Position numbers and translations under genes: made by a program. Of a stretch of 41,822 nucleotides of DNA, positions 1 to 7,724 are shown piece after piece. The notes below the pieces were generated by a model, which had not been told where the DNA came from, made no database searches, and saw nothing but the letters and a program-made list of their open reading frames with translations. Numbering within the stretch: the first letter of the stretch is position 1; each line of letters opens with the position of its first letter. Source of the stretch: a virus; the IMG/VR virus record IMGVR_UViG_3300007760_000034, positions 1 through 41,822 of that record. One strand, written 5' to 3'.

Positions 1-119
1 GCTGTCATTGCGTCACGATATCGACGCGAGAATACGTCGCAGCATGCAGCGAATCAGGTTCGGCTCAACGGGATAGCGGACGATATCACTGAGATTGGTA
101 AAGATATTCGGTCTGTACG
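1..119. repeat. Terminal direct repeat (circular-assembly overlap), left copy
   Basis: Bases 1-119 are identical to bases 41704-41822 at the other end of the window. A reading frame continues across the join without interruption, so the two ends are the same stretch of a circular map. The length of exactly 119 equals a k-mer size used by common metagenome assemblers, which favours an assembly overlap over a true packaged terminal repeat. The unit genome would then be about 41703 bp. Confidence 0.95.
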
Positions 120-171
120 AGAGTGGCAGCACAGGCATTTGGAGTGGCACGCGGAGCAGGGCAGTGGCTGA
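1..171 (+). CDS. Small membrane protein, 3' part (holin/spanin-like), continues from 41647
   Basis: This is the downstream part of a gene that starts at ATG 41647 and crosses the circle join; the joined product is 75 aa. The N-terminus (in the other part) has one membrane span of about 20 residues followed by RYRRE. The part here is hydrophilic and helical, rich in charged residues and Trp (EWQHRHLEWHAEQGSG at the end), and looks like a short coiled coil. One span plus a charged tail, immediately before an endolysin two genes downstream, suggests a lysis role such as a holin-like or anti-holin protein, but this is inferred from context. Its TGA (169-171) overlaps the GTG start of the next gene. 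Confidence 0.7.
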   Translation, partial: AVIASRYRRENTSQHAANQVRLNGIADDITEIGKDIRSVREWQHRHLEWHAEQGSG

Positions 172-568
172 GCAGCAGAACCCGTTGGGTATCCAGTATG
201 CGAACCCTCAGCGGGACACCGTTCGGAAAGTTTTTTACCGGGGCAATCTGCCTGCTACGGACACGTTGTTGTATACGTCTCCGAATCTGCCGGGTGCCCG
301 GTCTGAGGTGTTGCAACTCATTTTCTGCAACACGTCTGCGGGTGCTGAGACGATCAGGTTGCATTCGGTTCCGAAGGGTGGCACGTCGGGGATAGATAAC
401 GCCGTGTTTTACGATTATTCGTTTGCGGCGAAGGCGACGGGGATCACGGATTCTTTGTCTCTGATTTTGGAGGAGGGAGACATGTTGCGTGGGTTGGCTT
501 CGACTACCGGCAAGTTCTCTGTGATTATTACAGGGTTGGTTGAGTCGAGGCCCGGAGGTTTGGCCTAA
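164..568 (+). CDS. Small virion-associated beta-sandwich protein
   Basis: The product is 134 aa, read from GTG 164, which overlaps the preceding stop by 8 bases; an upstream in-frame ATG at 95 would run deep inside the previous gene and is not used here. The pattern YRGNLPATDTLLYTSP, then LQLIFCNTSAGAETIRLH, then LSLILEEGDMLRG is the alternating-strand signature of small phage structural proteins that decorate fibres or capsids: a beta-sandwich with a 'cell-contact' style NTS turn. The protein at 37668-38030 has the same style (YDEIWLYAQNTSASDVKLTVEW). Its position between a membrane protein and the endolysin suggests a late structural protein. Exact location in the virion is unknown. Confidence 0.6.
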   Translation: MAEQQNPLGIQYANPQRDTVRKVFYRGNLPATDTLLYTSPNLPGARSEVLQLIFCNTSAGAETIRLHSVPKGGTSGIDNAVFYDYSFAAKATGITDSLSLILEEGDMLRGLASTTGKFSVIITGLVESRPGGLA

Positions 569-595
569 CCGCATCCGTAGGCTAACCTTTGGTGC

Positions 596-769
596 ATGGT
601 AGTAGACCATGAAATCAAGACGTTGCCTGTTCTGCTGGGTGCCGGACTCGTATCTAAACGCTACGGCGTGTTCGAGAACGGCAACCTCGTTGACCTCGCC
701 TACGAGTACGAGTCTGCTAAGATAATCGTCGAGTCCCGTAAGGACATGTGGGCAGATCACGGCGAATAG
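596..769 (+). CDS. Hypothetical small protein, 57 aa
   Basis: An ATG frame of 57 codons fills the space between the beta-sandwich gene and the endolysin and ends 7 bases before the endolysin start. The sequence (begins MVVDHEIKTLPVLLGAG, ends MWADHGE) is mixed hydrophobic and acidic with no recognisable domain; the segment LPVLLGAGLV is short for a membrane span. No clear Shine-Dalgarno precedes it, but a -10-like TAACCT lies 8 bases before the ATG, so the start may be leaderless. Function unknown. Confidence 0.6.
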   Translation: MVVDHEIKTLPVLLGAGLVSKRYGVFENGNLVDLAYEYESAKIIVESRKDMWADHGE

Positions 770-776
770 GTGGTTG

Positions 777-1499
777 ATGATTCCAGTAACCGGCGGCCAT
801 GTTGACTTGAGCCTGCTTCATCCGCTGTTCAAGGAACGGCTCGAGCATTTCTTTTCTGATGGCCGTATAGCCAACAAAGTCAAGGTGGTGTCGGCGTGCA
901 GGTCGTATGCGGCACAGAAATGGTTATACGAGAGGTATAAATCGGGGAAGGGCAATCTTGCCGCCAACCCTGACTGGCAGCGTCCCGATGGTTATTTCCG
1001 GGGGTCGTTTCATCAGGAACAACCAGACGGGTTCTGCTACGCCGTCGATTTGCGTATTACGAAATGGAACGGCATTTCCCAGAAGTCGGTTACTGAGGTG
1101 GCGCGCCGGTACGGGATACGACCCACTGTCCGTGGCGAATGGTGGCATTTTCAGCCTCGGGACGCAGCCGGTTGGTTTCCGTGCAACGCGTACCCGGATA
1201 CGAAACAGGTTGACGCTGCAACAGATTGGAACCAGATCACGTTGGCGGTGGCCGACGTGGGTCGCAGGATTTCGATGTCGCCGCTGCGGAGGGGTTCAAG
1301 GGGGGAAGATGTAAAGGTGGTGCAGCACCGGTTGAATGATTTGGATTTCGACTGTGGTACCGCTGATGGTGTGTTCGGCAGGAAAACTAGGCGTGCGGTG
1401 AAAGGACTTCAACGGGCGTGCCTTCTCGTTGTTGATGGTGTGGTGGGTGCCAAGTCGTGGACGGCTATGTGGAAACCGGAGGTGCCGTATGGCCTCTAA
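777..1499 (+). CDS. Endolysin: M15 (VanY-type) peptidase with C-terminal peptidoglycan-binding domain
   Basis: This is the probable cell-wall-degrading lysis enzyme, about 240 aa. Residues 1-130 carry the M15 zinc-peptidase motifs: SACRSYAAQ, then SFHQEQPDGFCYAVDLR giving the HxxxxxxD-type ligands (about H79 and D91), then GEWWHF giving the catalytic E (about 121) and third ligand H (about 124). Residues about 170-235 form a PG_binding_1 repeat (LRRGSRGEDVKVVQHRLNDL, DGVFGRKTRRAVKGLQ, DGVVGAKSW). M15 enzymes cleave peptide bonds in cross-linking stems. ATG 777 is preferred over TTG 774 because AGGTGG ends 3 bases upstream. It lies next to two small late genes, one a membrane protein, as in a lysis cassette. 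Confidence 0.9.
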   Translation: MIPVTGGHVDLSLLHPLFKERLEHFFSDGRIANKVKVVSACRSYAAQKWLYERYKSGKGNLAANPDWQRPDGYFRGSFHQEQPDGFCYAVDLRITKWNGISQKSVTEVARRYGIRPTVRGEWWHFQPRDAAGWFPCNAYPDTKQVDAATDWNQITLAVADVGRRISMSPLRRGSRGEDVKVVQHRLNDLDFDCGTADGVFGRKTRRAVKGLQRACLLVVDGVVGAKSWTAMWKPEVPYGL

Positions 1500-1704
1500 G
1501 CAGCAGACGTTGGAGGAGTTCGCCGACGCTTACCGTCGTCCTACGACGATGTGGGCGGAGACGGAACTTCCCGACGACGTGAAGGAACAGATTCTAAGTA
1601 TGAGTCATATCGGCACCCGCAAGGTTGTTCATTGGCTTCACTTGATCGGGTTCGACGCGGCTACGGATGCCAAGATTGAGCACTTCAGACGACGCCACGC
1701 CTGA
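1489..1704 (+). CDS. Small helical protein of unknown function, 71 aa
   Basis: The frame starts at ATG 1489 inside the last codons of the endolysin and ends inside the phosphoesterase gene, so the three are translationally packed. The sequence begins MASKQQTLEEFADAYRR and continues with DDVKEQILSMSHIGTRKVVHWLHLIGFDAATDAKIEHFRRRHA. It is all-helical in character with a possible helix-turn-helix-like arrangement in the second half, but no family is recognised. Coupling to the phosphoesterase suggests a shared role. Confidence 0.6.
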   Translation: MASKQQTLEEFADAYRRPTTMWAETELPDDVKEQILSMSHIGTRKVVHWLHLIGFDAATDAKIEHFRRRHA

Positions 1705-2749
1705 TCTCGCCGACTTTGTGTCCGCCACTCAGGTGGCGCAGGTTCGGGCTGAACGCGATGTCGCTAAGGCGGCGTTGTCGAAGGCCGAAGATGAACTGGT
1801 GGCGTTGTCGAAGGAACTGCGGATTTTCCGTGGGTTGCAGTCGAAACTGTCCGGGGCGCCGAAGTGGTTGACGCCCCGTCGGGCGAAGAAGGATTCTGTC
1901 GGCACGATCTGTGTCGTGTTGTCGGACTGCCATTTCGACGAGGTGGTGCGCCCGGAGGAAATGAACGACGTAAACGCCTACGACCGCAAGATAGCAGTAA
2001 AGCGATTACGAAGGTTTTTCGACAAGACGGTGGTGTTGACCCGCGAGTATTTGTCGGGTCTGGAATACGACGGCGTGGTGTTGTTCTTAGGGGGGGACAT
2101 TTTCTCGGGAGACATCCACGACGAACTAACTGAAACCAACGAGGACACCATGTTGGGGTCGTTGTTGTTTTGGTCGGAACATATCGCTTCCGGTATAGCG
2201 ATGTTGGCCGACGAGTTCGGCAAGGTTCATGTGCCGTGCGTTGTCGGCAATCATTCTCGCCGAACCCGTAAGCCTCGGTCGAAACTGCGGGCACGAGACA
2301 ACTTCGACTGGTTTCTGGCACACCAGTTGGCTCTCATGTTCAAGTCGGATGATCGTGTATCGTTTCAGATACCGGAGTCAACCGATGCGATCGTCCCGGT
2401 GTATGACACGACGTATTTGTTGACGCACGGCGATCAGGCGCGGGGCGGTCAGGGGATCGGTGGACTCTGGCCGCCCCTGCTACGGATGCGTGCAAAGAAA
2501 CTTCAAAACTATGAGGCTATGGGGAAGCCGTTCGACATCATGGTTTGCGGCCATTGGCATCAGTTGATTCAGGCGGCGTCGAACGGGTTGATCGTGAATG
2601 GTTCAACAAAAGGGTTCGACGAGTTTGCTTCGACAATGAACTTCGGGTTTGAACCTCCGCAGCAGGCTCTTTGGATTACCGTTCCCCGCAACGGTGTAGT
2701 GTGGCAAGCGCCTATACTCGTCGGGGATCGCAAATCTGAACGCTGGTAA
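1667..2749 (+). CDS. Calcineurin-like metallophosphoesterase with N-terminal coiled coil
   Basis: The 360 aa product has all five metal-binding blocks of the metallophosphoesterase superfamily: SDCH (D87, H89), LGGD (D144), GNH (N195, H196), THGD (H254) and GHWH (H296, H298). Residues about 20-62 form a heptad-like coiled coil before the domain. In the third block the usual GNHD/E is GNHSRR, so the outer acidic residue is missing. Substrate is not predictable: family members act on nucleotides, nucleic acids or phosphoproteins. The start overlaps the previous gene by 38 bases (ATG 1667; TTG 1676 is an alternative). Lying between the lysis and head-tail genes, it is probably late expressed. 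Confidence 0.85.
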   Translation: MPRLSTSDDATPDLADFVSATQVAQVRAERDVAKAALSKAEDELVALSKELRIFRGLQSKLSGAPKWLTPRRAKKDSVGTICVVLSDCHFDEVVRPEEMNDVNAYDRKIAVKRLRRFFDKTVVLTREYLSGLEYDGVVLFLGGDIFSGDIHDELTETNEDTMLGSLLFWSEHIASGIAMLADEFGKVHVPCVVGNHSRRTRKPRSKLRARDNFDWFLAHQLALMFKSDDRVSFQIPESTDAIVPVYDTTYLLTHGDQARGGQGIGGLWPPLLRMRAKKLQNYEAMGKPFDIMVCGHWHQLIQAASNGLIVNGSTKGFDEFASTMNFGFEPPQQALWITVPRNGVVWQAPILVGDRKSERW

Positions 2750-2758
2750 CATGGCTGC

Positions 2759-3445
2759 ATGGCTACTCTCACTTCGCTACTAACAGACGTACGAAACAAA
2801 CTCGACGAAACAACTTCGGGTCAATGGACCGACGCCGAGTTGCGTACATGGATAAACGAAGCGGCCCGCGACATGTCGCGCCGGTCGGAAACTTTGCAGT
2901 CCACTTCGTCTGTTTCGGTGTCTGCGGACACGCAGGAGTACACGTTGCCTACTGACACGTTGCGTGTCCACAGGGTTGAGTGGCGGCCCACAGCGTCGTC
3001 GAATGTGTACCCACTTGAGTACAGGGATTTCAACTCGATGGACACGGTGTGGTGGTCGTCGCAAACCACGTCAAAAGGGTATCCCACGTTTTACACAATG
3101 TGGGGGTATCCGCCGTCGTTGAAGATCGTGTTGTACCCGACTCCTTCTGAGGCGGGCACGTTGAAGGTGTATTACTACCAGCATTCCACCGATTTGGCGA
3201 CTGACGGTACTGCTGATTCTTCAACGGTGCCTGTTCCGGCTGGTTACGAAGACTTATGCACGACGTACTGCGAAATGGTTGCGTTGCGTAAGGACCGCGA
3301 TCCTCGGTGGCAGGAAGCCCGTGCGTTGTATATGGATTCGTTGACCGAAATGCTGGATCGGACGCGGCGTTGGACCGATCAGGGAGATTTTATTCAGGTT
3401 GGTCAAACGTATGTGCCGGGCTGGTTGTGGGGTAGCGAATGGTAA
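2759..3445 (+). CDS. Head-tail adaptor protein (SU10-adaptor type)
   Basis: A 228 aa protein with the layout of the phage SU10 adaptor family: an N-terminal helix pair (LTSLLTDVRNKLDE, then WTDAELRTWINEAARDMSRR), then QEYTLPTDTLRVHRVEW, a central beta region rich in aromatic residues (GYPTFYTMWGYPP, LKVYYYQHST) and a C-terminal helix (YEDLCTTYCEMVALRKDRDPRWQEARALYMDSL). These proteins form the ring joining the portal to the tail nozzle in podoviruses. Unusually, the gene is not beside the portal (28712-30490) but beside the ejection proteins. The start ATG 2759 has no clear ribosome site; TAACAT lies 6 bases upstream. Confidence 0.75.
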   Translation: MATLTSLLTDVRNKLDETTSGQWTDAELRTWINEAARDMSRRSETLQSTSSVSVSADTQEYTLPTDTLRVHRVEWRPTASSNVYPLEYRDFNSMDTVWWSSQTTSKGYPTFYTMWGYPPSLKIVLYPTPSEAGTLKVYYYQHSTDLATDGTADSSTVPVPAGYEDLCTTYCEMVALRKDRDPRWQEARALYMDSLTEMLDRTRRWTDQGDFIQVGQTYVPGWLWGSEW

Positions 3446-6063
3446 AACGTGATCTCGGCCGTCAACTGTTGAACACCCCGGCGATCCCGCCGGGTGCTTC
3501 GGAGGCTCCGGATGGCACTCTGCCTGCGGCTGGCGCCCAGCCTCCGACTGACCCACCTCCGGGTAGTTTCTGGGAAGCACAGGTCAACTTCGGGACCGAG
3601 ACTCCTACTAATCAGTGGGTTGATCTCACCGCGGGTCTGCTGTCGGGGTCGATGACGCCTGCTGATCCCGCGGTGATCGGTTCGATAGCGCAGGACCTTG
3701 TTTCTTCGGCGACAGATTTGGCGGTTGATTCGACTGCGCTCGACATTGCTGCGCTGTCTTCGCTCACAGAGTACGAGTCGGCGGCGCAGGCGGCCACTGA
3801 ACCTGTCGATTTCACCAACTGGGAGGAACGCACCCGTCTTTTAGACGACAGAGAGAAGAACATTCTCGCTGCGGCTACAGCGAACATGGACTTGTCGGCG
3901 ATAACCGGCGAGGAACTGGATTTGCGTCTGCGACAAGTTGGGTTGGATAAGGATGAGGCCGCCAACATGTTGGGCCGTGTCGGGTTGGCGCGTGCGGGTC
4001 TCGGCATCGAGCAGGAACGCATCGATTTAGACGCGGCGGGTGTCGGCGAGGCCATCGACTTTCTGACGCAAACACTTGGCGATGTCGATTTGGACGAGGC
4101 TTCGTTGAACCGGAATCTAGCCACAATCGCTGACCAGATTTCGATGACCGATTTGCAGAAGTCTGAGATTGGTTACCAGAAGGAAGACGTTGGTGCGTTG
4201 GATGAAATCACCAAGTCTTTGCTCGCTGCCCGCGAAACCTTGCTGGGTGAGGAATCAGGTGTCGGACAGGAACGCATAAGTTTAGAGAGGCAGCAAATCG
4301 ACTTGGAGGAGGAGGCGACTGAACTTCAGGCTGATCGGGCTATGAAGGCTGCTTTGCGAGACGCTTACGCCCGTGGGGCGTCGTTCACGACCGGTTTGCG
4401 TGAAGACGTAACAGACTTGGATCGTTCTCGTGAACTGGCGTTGGACGAGTTGGCGTTGCGCAACACGGGTCTCGATTTGGCGTCGCGTGAACTGCTGGCC
4501 CGTACCGGCTTCCAGTCCGAGGAACTCGAAGCGGCCCGCCAACGAGCCGACATCGACTTGGATCAGAACCTGCGTGCGTTGGACATGGATTTCGCTGAAG
4601 TCGAGTTCATGGCTGACCGGTTGGGTAGGTCTGCTGCGGATGTGACCGATGCGATTACCCGGTTGGACACGGAGCGGCTGGGCATCCAGTTGGAGATTTC
4701 CGACCAAACTCGTCGGCTTTCTGAACTCGGGTTGGATAGTGAAGACATCGCTAACCAACTGGCCGGGTTGGATTACGACGCTGCCGACATTCAGTTGACG
4801 CTGGATGCCCTCGAGTTGCAGGAGAAAGGCATCGGTCTTGACCGTCGAACCCTCGCTGCGGACGAGTTGTTGCAGCAACTCGCTGTTGAACGCCAAATAG
4901 ACGAAATCGATTTGCAACGGATCGGGTTCACCGAGGAGCAGGCAAAGGCAGAGGCGGCGCACGAAGAGTGGCGCAAGGTAACCGATGCGAAACAGTCGTA
5001 CCGCGCTGACCAAATGGAACAGGCAGCGGCCCGCGGCGGCATCGCCGCTAGTTTGGCGGCGCAGCAGGCGATCGAACAGTGGGCGCCTGTGCTGGCTGGC
5101 ATGTCGCAGGCTGACGCTGAACAAATCACGTCGGCGTTCGACCTGTTCGACGAGGTTGCGTATCCGGGTGCCACCAGCGACCTCGGCTCGGCGTACATTC
5201 CCGGCGTCGGCGACATCTTTATCAACGCCGACATCGACTTCCCCGACCCTGAAGGCATGTATCCGTCGCCGGAGATTCCCGGCGGCGGATATGTCCCTCC
5301 TGCCGGTCCAGGTGAGGAAGAGGAAGACGATGGCTTTGTCCCCGACTTCCCCGGCGATGTCCCCCCCGTCCCGCCTGCCGGTCCAGGTGAGGAAGAGGAA
5401 CCCGAGAGTTCTCTGCCGCCGAGTTTCGAACCCGACGAAGAACCCGAGAGTTCTCTGCCGCCGAGTTTCGAACCCGACGAAGACGAAGTATTTGTTCCCG
5501 ACTTTGACCCTGAACTGTTCGAAGAGTTTGATTTCGACGAAGCGTTCGACGGTTTGTTTGGTGCGGCCCCCGGACCGTCCAGTTACACGATGGACCCCGG
5601 CCAACGGAGAACAACATCAGATCGTCTGAGTAACCAGATCAACCAGTCCCCCGATTTTGCGACAGCGTTGCTGAATCAACTCGGTGCACCTGTGTTGGCG
5701 AATAATCTGGAAACGATCGGCGACTGGATCGTTGCTGAGGGTACGACGGCAGCGTTCAACCCGTTGGCTACCACGAAACAGGGTGGAAACCCGGGTGACG
5801 CGAACCGCGACCAGTACGATTCGTTCAACTCTGTCGGTGTGAAGAACTACCCGGATTTCGCTACCGGTGTGGATCGCACGGCCGCGACGTTGCGGGATTC
5901 GTTTGCGTTGCCGGTGTTGGAGGGGTTGATGGCGAACATTCCTGCTTCTGTGATGAACACCGACCATTTGGTAAATCAGGCGCTGTCTACATGGTCTGGT
6001 GGGGGTTACACCGAGTTCCCCGACGTGGCTACACCGGGGCCTGCTTATGGCCCGCCGAGATAG
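3439..6063 (+). CDS. Internal/ejection virion protein with coiled coil, Pro-Glu repeats and C-terminal muramidase-like domain
   Basis: An 874 aa protein in three parts. Residues about 90-560 are a long, very acidic alpha-helical region of degenerate LD-rich repeats, like an internal core or tape-measure protein. Residues about 615-710 form a Pro/Glu/Asp linker with tandem repeats (PPAGPGEEEE twice, PESSLPPSFEPDEE twice). Residues about 717-874 hold a domain of the style W..AEG...FNPL.TT followed by FNSVGVKNYPDFATGVDRTAATL, which resembles lysozyme-like cell-wall hydrolase domains of phage tail proteins, with E767 the likely catalytic acid. A role in piercing the peptidoglycan during ejection is inferred. 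It overlaps the adaptor stop by 7 bases. Confidence 0.7.
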   Translation: MVKRDLGRQLLNTPAIPPGASEAPDGTLPAAGAQPPTDPPPGSFWEAQVNFGTETPTNQWVDLTAGLLSGSMTPADPAVIGSIAQDLVSSATDLAVDSTALDIAALSSLTEYESAAQAATEPVDFTNWEERTRLLDDREKNILAAATANMDLSAITGEELDLRLRQVGLDKDEAANMLGRVGLARAGLGIEQERIDLDAAGVGEAIDFLTQTLGDVDLDEASLNRNLATIADQISMTDLQKSEIGYQKEDVGALDEITKSLLAARETLLGEESGVGQERISLERQQIDLEEEATELQADRAMKAALRDAYARGASFTTGLREDVTDLDRSRELALDELALRNTGLDLASRELLARTGFQSEELEAARQRADIDLDQNLRALDMDFAEVEFMADRLGRSAADVTDAITRLDTERLGIQLEISDQTRRLSELGLDSEDIANQLAGLDYDAADIQLTLDALELQEKGIGLDRRTLAADELLQQLAVERQIDEIDLQRIGFTEEQAKAEAAHEEWRKVTDAKQSYRADQMEQAAARGGIAASLAAQQAIEQWAPVLAGMSQADAEQITSAFDLFDEVAYPGATSDLGSAYIPGVGDIFINADIDFPDPEGMYPSPEIPGGGYVPPAGPGEEEEDDGFVPDFPGDVPPVPPAGPGEEEEPESSLPPSFEPDEEPESSLPPSFEPDEDEVFVPDFDPELFEEFDFDEAFDGLFGAAPGPSSYTMDPGQRRTTSDRLSNQINQSPDFATALLNQLGAPVLANNLETIGDWIVAEGTTAAFNPLATTKQGGNPGDANRDQYDSFNSVGVKNYPDFATGVDRTAATLRDSFALPVLEGLMANIPASVMNTDHLVNQALSTWSGGGYTEFPDVATPGPAYGPPR
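5401..5482 (+). repeat. Tandem 42-bp repeat in the Pro/Glu linker of the ejection protein
   Basis: A 42 bp unit encoding PESSLPPSFEPDEE occurs at 5401-5442 and again, nearly complete and identical, at 5443-5482. A second repeated unit encoding PPAGPGEEEE flanks it (about 5296-5325 and 5371-5400). The near-perfect DNA identity indicates recent slippage or recombination expansion of a linker. Confidence 0.85.
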
Positions 6064-6077
6064 GTTAGGATTCTGAT

Positions 6078-7718
6078 ATGGCTACTCCCGCTGATCTGTT
6101 AGGCCAGTTGGCGCAACAGTTCGAAGCCGCTGGTCAACCACAGGTCGCTCAACAGTTCCGGTCTATGGCTGGTGGCGGGGCGCCGACTGCTGCCGCGGTG
6201 CGTGCCGGTGTGTCTGTTCCTTCGCCGTTGGCGGGTCAGTTGGGCCGTACTGTGGTTCAGCCCGGTACTGGTGCTGGCCGTCCGAATCTTCTTTCTGGCC
6301 ATTATGGCTCTGCGGCGAATGTGCCGGGTCCGGGGTCGGCACAGGTTGCGGGACGCGGTGTCACGGGTGCGGTGCCGAATCCGGCGTTGAAGTCCCGTCC
6401 AATGTTGCAGGTGCCGAAGTTGGCGCAGCAGGTTGGTGGAGTGGTGAAGGACCCGGCGATGTCCGGGTTGGGTGACGCGTTTTCCAAGTTCGCCAACCAG
6501 ATCGCCGCGAAGGTGCCTTCTCGCACGGCGGCGGCTGGCGGCGCTGGTGCTGGTCGTCCGAGGATTCCGACTGGTGCCGGTTTCAGCACCGGTAAGGGGC
6601 CGTTTGAGATGGGCCCGGTTGGTTCTACTGGTCCGGGTCGTCCGATGGGCAATCCGCAGACTGTTCGTGCAGCAGCGTCTGCTTTGAAAGTCGACCCGAC
6701 TTCAGCAAAGCCCGGTCCGACTTCAGTAAAGCCGACTTCGGGTGGTCCTGTGCCGCACACGGCTTACGCGGAGTCCCGGTTGGGTTTGCAGAACTGGGCG
6801 AAGACGTTCCGCAACCCAAAGAAGATTTACGAGTATGCACAGGCGACCGCTAAGAGCAGCGGCGGTCGCCTTGCTAGCACAGCGACTGGTTCTCGGGCTG
6901 TTGGTTTGTTGAGGGCTGCGAACCCGGCGATGGCCGTCGCGATTGTCGGCAACCTGATGGGTGTTCCCCGAATGTACGAGGAGGGCACAACTGGAGATCA
7001 GATCGCGGAGGGCGTTCTTATAGGGGCGTCGTTTGGTGCGTCGTTCGGCGGGGTTGGCGCTTTGGTGGGTGCACCTGTCGGCATGGCGTTGAACATTATG
7101 ACCGACGGCAAGGCGGCGAACTTTATTCAGTCGCTGCCGGTCCTCGGCGGGTTTTTCGGCGGCACCGAGGAGGAGAAGGCCAACACAACGCAGATGGCTG
7201 CTGACATGTTCGCTACAGCCGCCAAGGTTCAGGGTGTAGAAAACCCCGACGAGGTGGCTGCTGCTGCTTCGGCTCAGTTTGATGTGTTCAACTCGATGAT
7301 GGAGTCGGGGATATTGGACCCGGATCAGGCGTTCCAGATGATTCTCACAGCGGGCCGTATGGCTGGTTTGACTGGTTTCCCGTGGAACCCGGATGAACTC
7401 ACCCCGATTTATTCAGCGGAAGACATTTCAGCGATCACTCGCACGGTCAGCGAGGAAATGAAGCCTATTCACGATGTCGCTACCGGGTTGATGGCGCAAG
7501 ATTTCAGCCATATCGCAGATGAGGACACTCGCGCAAGGTTGATAACGGCGGCGCAGCGGGCTGCCGGTGACTTGGAGGAGTCGTTCGGGTCGGCGTTGCG
7601 TGCCCCTGCACAGTCGGCGATCTTGGCTGGTGCTCAACGCGGTCAGACTTCTCAGTCTCTGGGCGGCCAGTTGGGTGGTTTAGACGAGTTCGAGGCGCTT
7701 TTGTCCGGCGTGGGTTGA
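6078..7718 (+). CDS. Internal virion (ejection) protein with central hydrophobic segments
   Basis: A 546 aa protein. The N-terminal 200 residues are low-complexity Gly/Pro/Ala (for example MAGGGAPTAAAVRAGVSVP). Residues about 275-340 contain two hydrophobic, Gly-rich stretches (AANPAMAVAIVGNLMGV and LIGASFGASFGGVGALVGAPVGMAL) that could insert in a membrane. The C-terminal third is helical. Flanked by the 874 aa and 1930 aa proteins, it fits the middle member of a three-protein ejection set as in podoviruses, where such proteins form a channel through the cell envelope; this is inferred. A weak TAGGAT element lies 6 bases before the ATG. Confidence 0.65.
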   Translation: MATPADLLGQLAQQFEAAGQPQVAQQFRSMAGGGAPTAAAVRAGVSVPSPLAGQLGRTVVQPGTGAGRPNLLSGHYGSAANVPGPGSAQVAGRGVTGAVPNPALKSRPMLQVPKLAQQVGGVVKDPAMSGLGDAFSKFANQIAAKVPSRTAAAGGAGAGRPRIPTGAGFSTGKGPFEMGPVGSTGPGRPMGNPQTVRAAASALKVDPTSAKPGPTSVKPTSGGPVPHTAYAESRLGLQNWAKTFRNPKKIYEYAQATAKSSGGRLASTATGSRAVGLLRAANPAMAVAIVGNLMGVPRMYEEGTTGDQIAEGVLIGASFGASFGGVGALVGAPVGMALNIMTDGKAANFIQSLPVLGGFFGGTEEEKANTTQMAADMFATAAKVQGVENPDEVAAAASAQFDVFNSMMESGILDPDQAFQMILTAGRMAGLTGFPWNPDELTPIYSAEDISAITRTVSEEMKPIHDVATGLMAQDFSHIADEDTRARLITAAQRAAGDLEESFGSALRAPAQSAILAGAQRGQTSQSLGGQLGGLDEFEALLSGVG

Positions 7719-7724
7719 TGATCC

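Noticed and set aside
1-119. True packaged terminal repeat
   Set aside because: The length equals a common assembler k-mer size and a gene crosses the join; an assembly overlap of a circular map is simpler.
95-163. Upstream ATG extension of the beta-sandwich gene
   Set aside because: It lies wholly within the membrane-protein gene that crosses the circle join; GTG 164 fits the usual short overlap.
4282-5604. A 440-codon open frame on the left strand, opposite the 874 aa ejection protein
   Set aside because: It is a mirror of a strongly biased coding strand. The product is composed of low-complexity Arg/Gln/Val stretches, repeats mirror the Pro/Glu linker, and there is no family or ribosome site.
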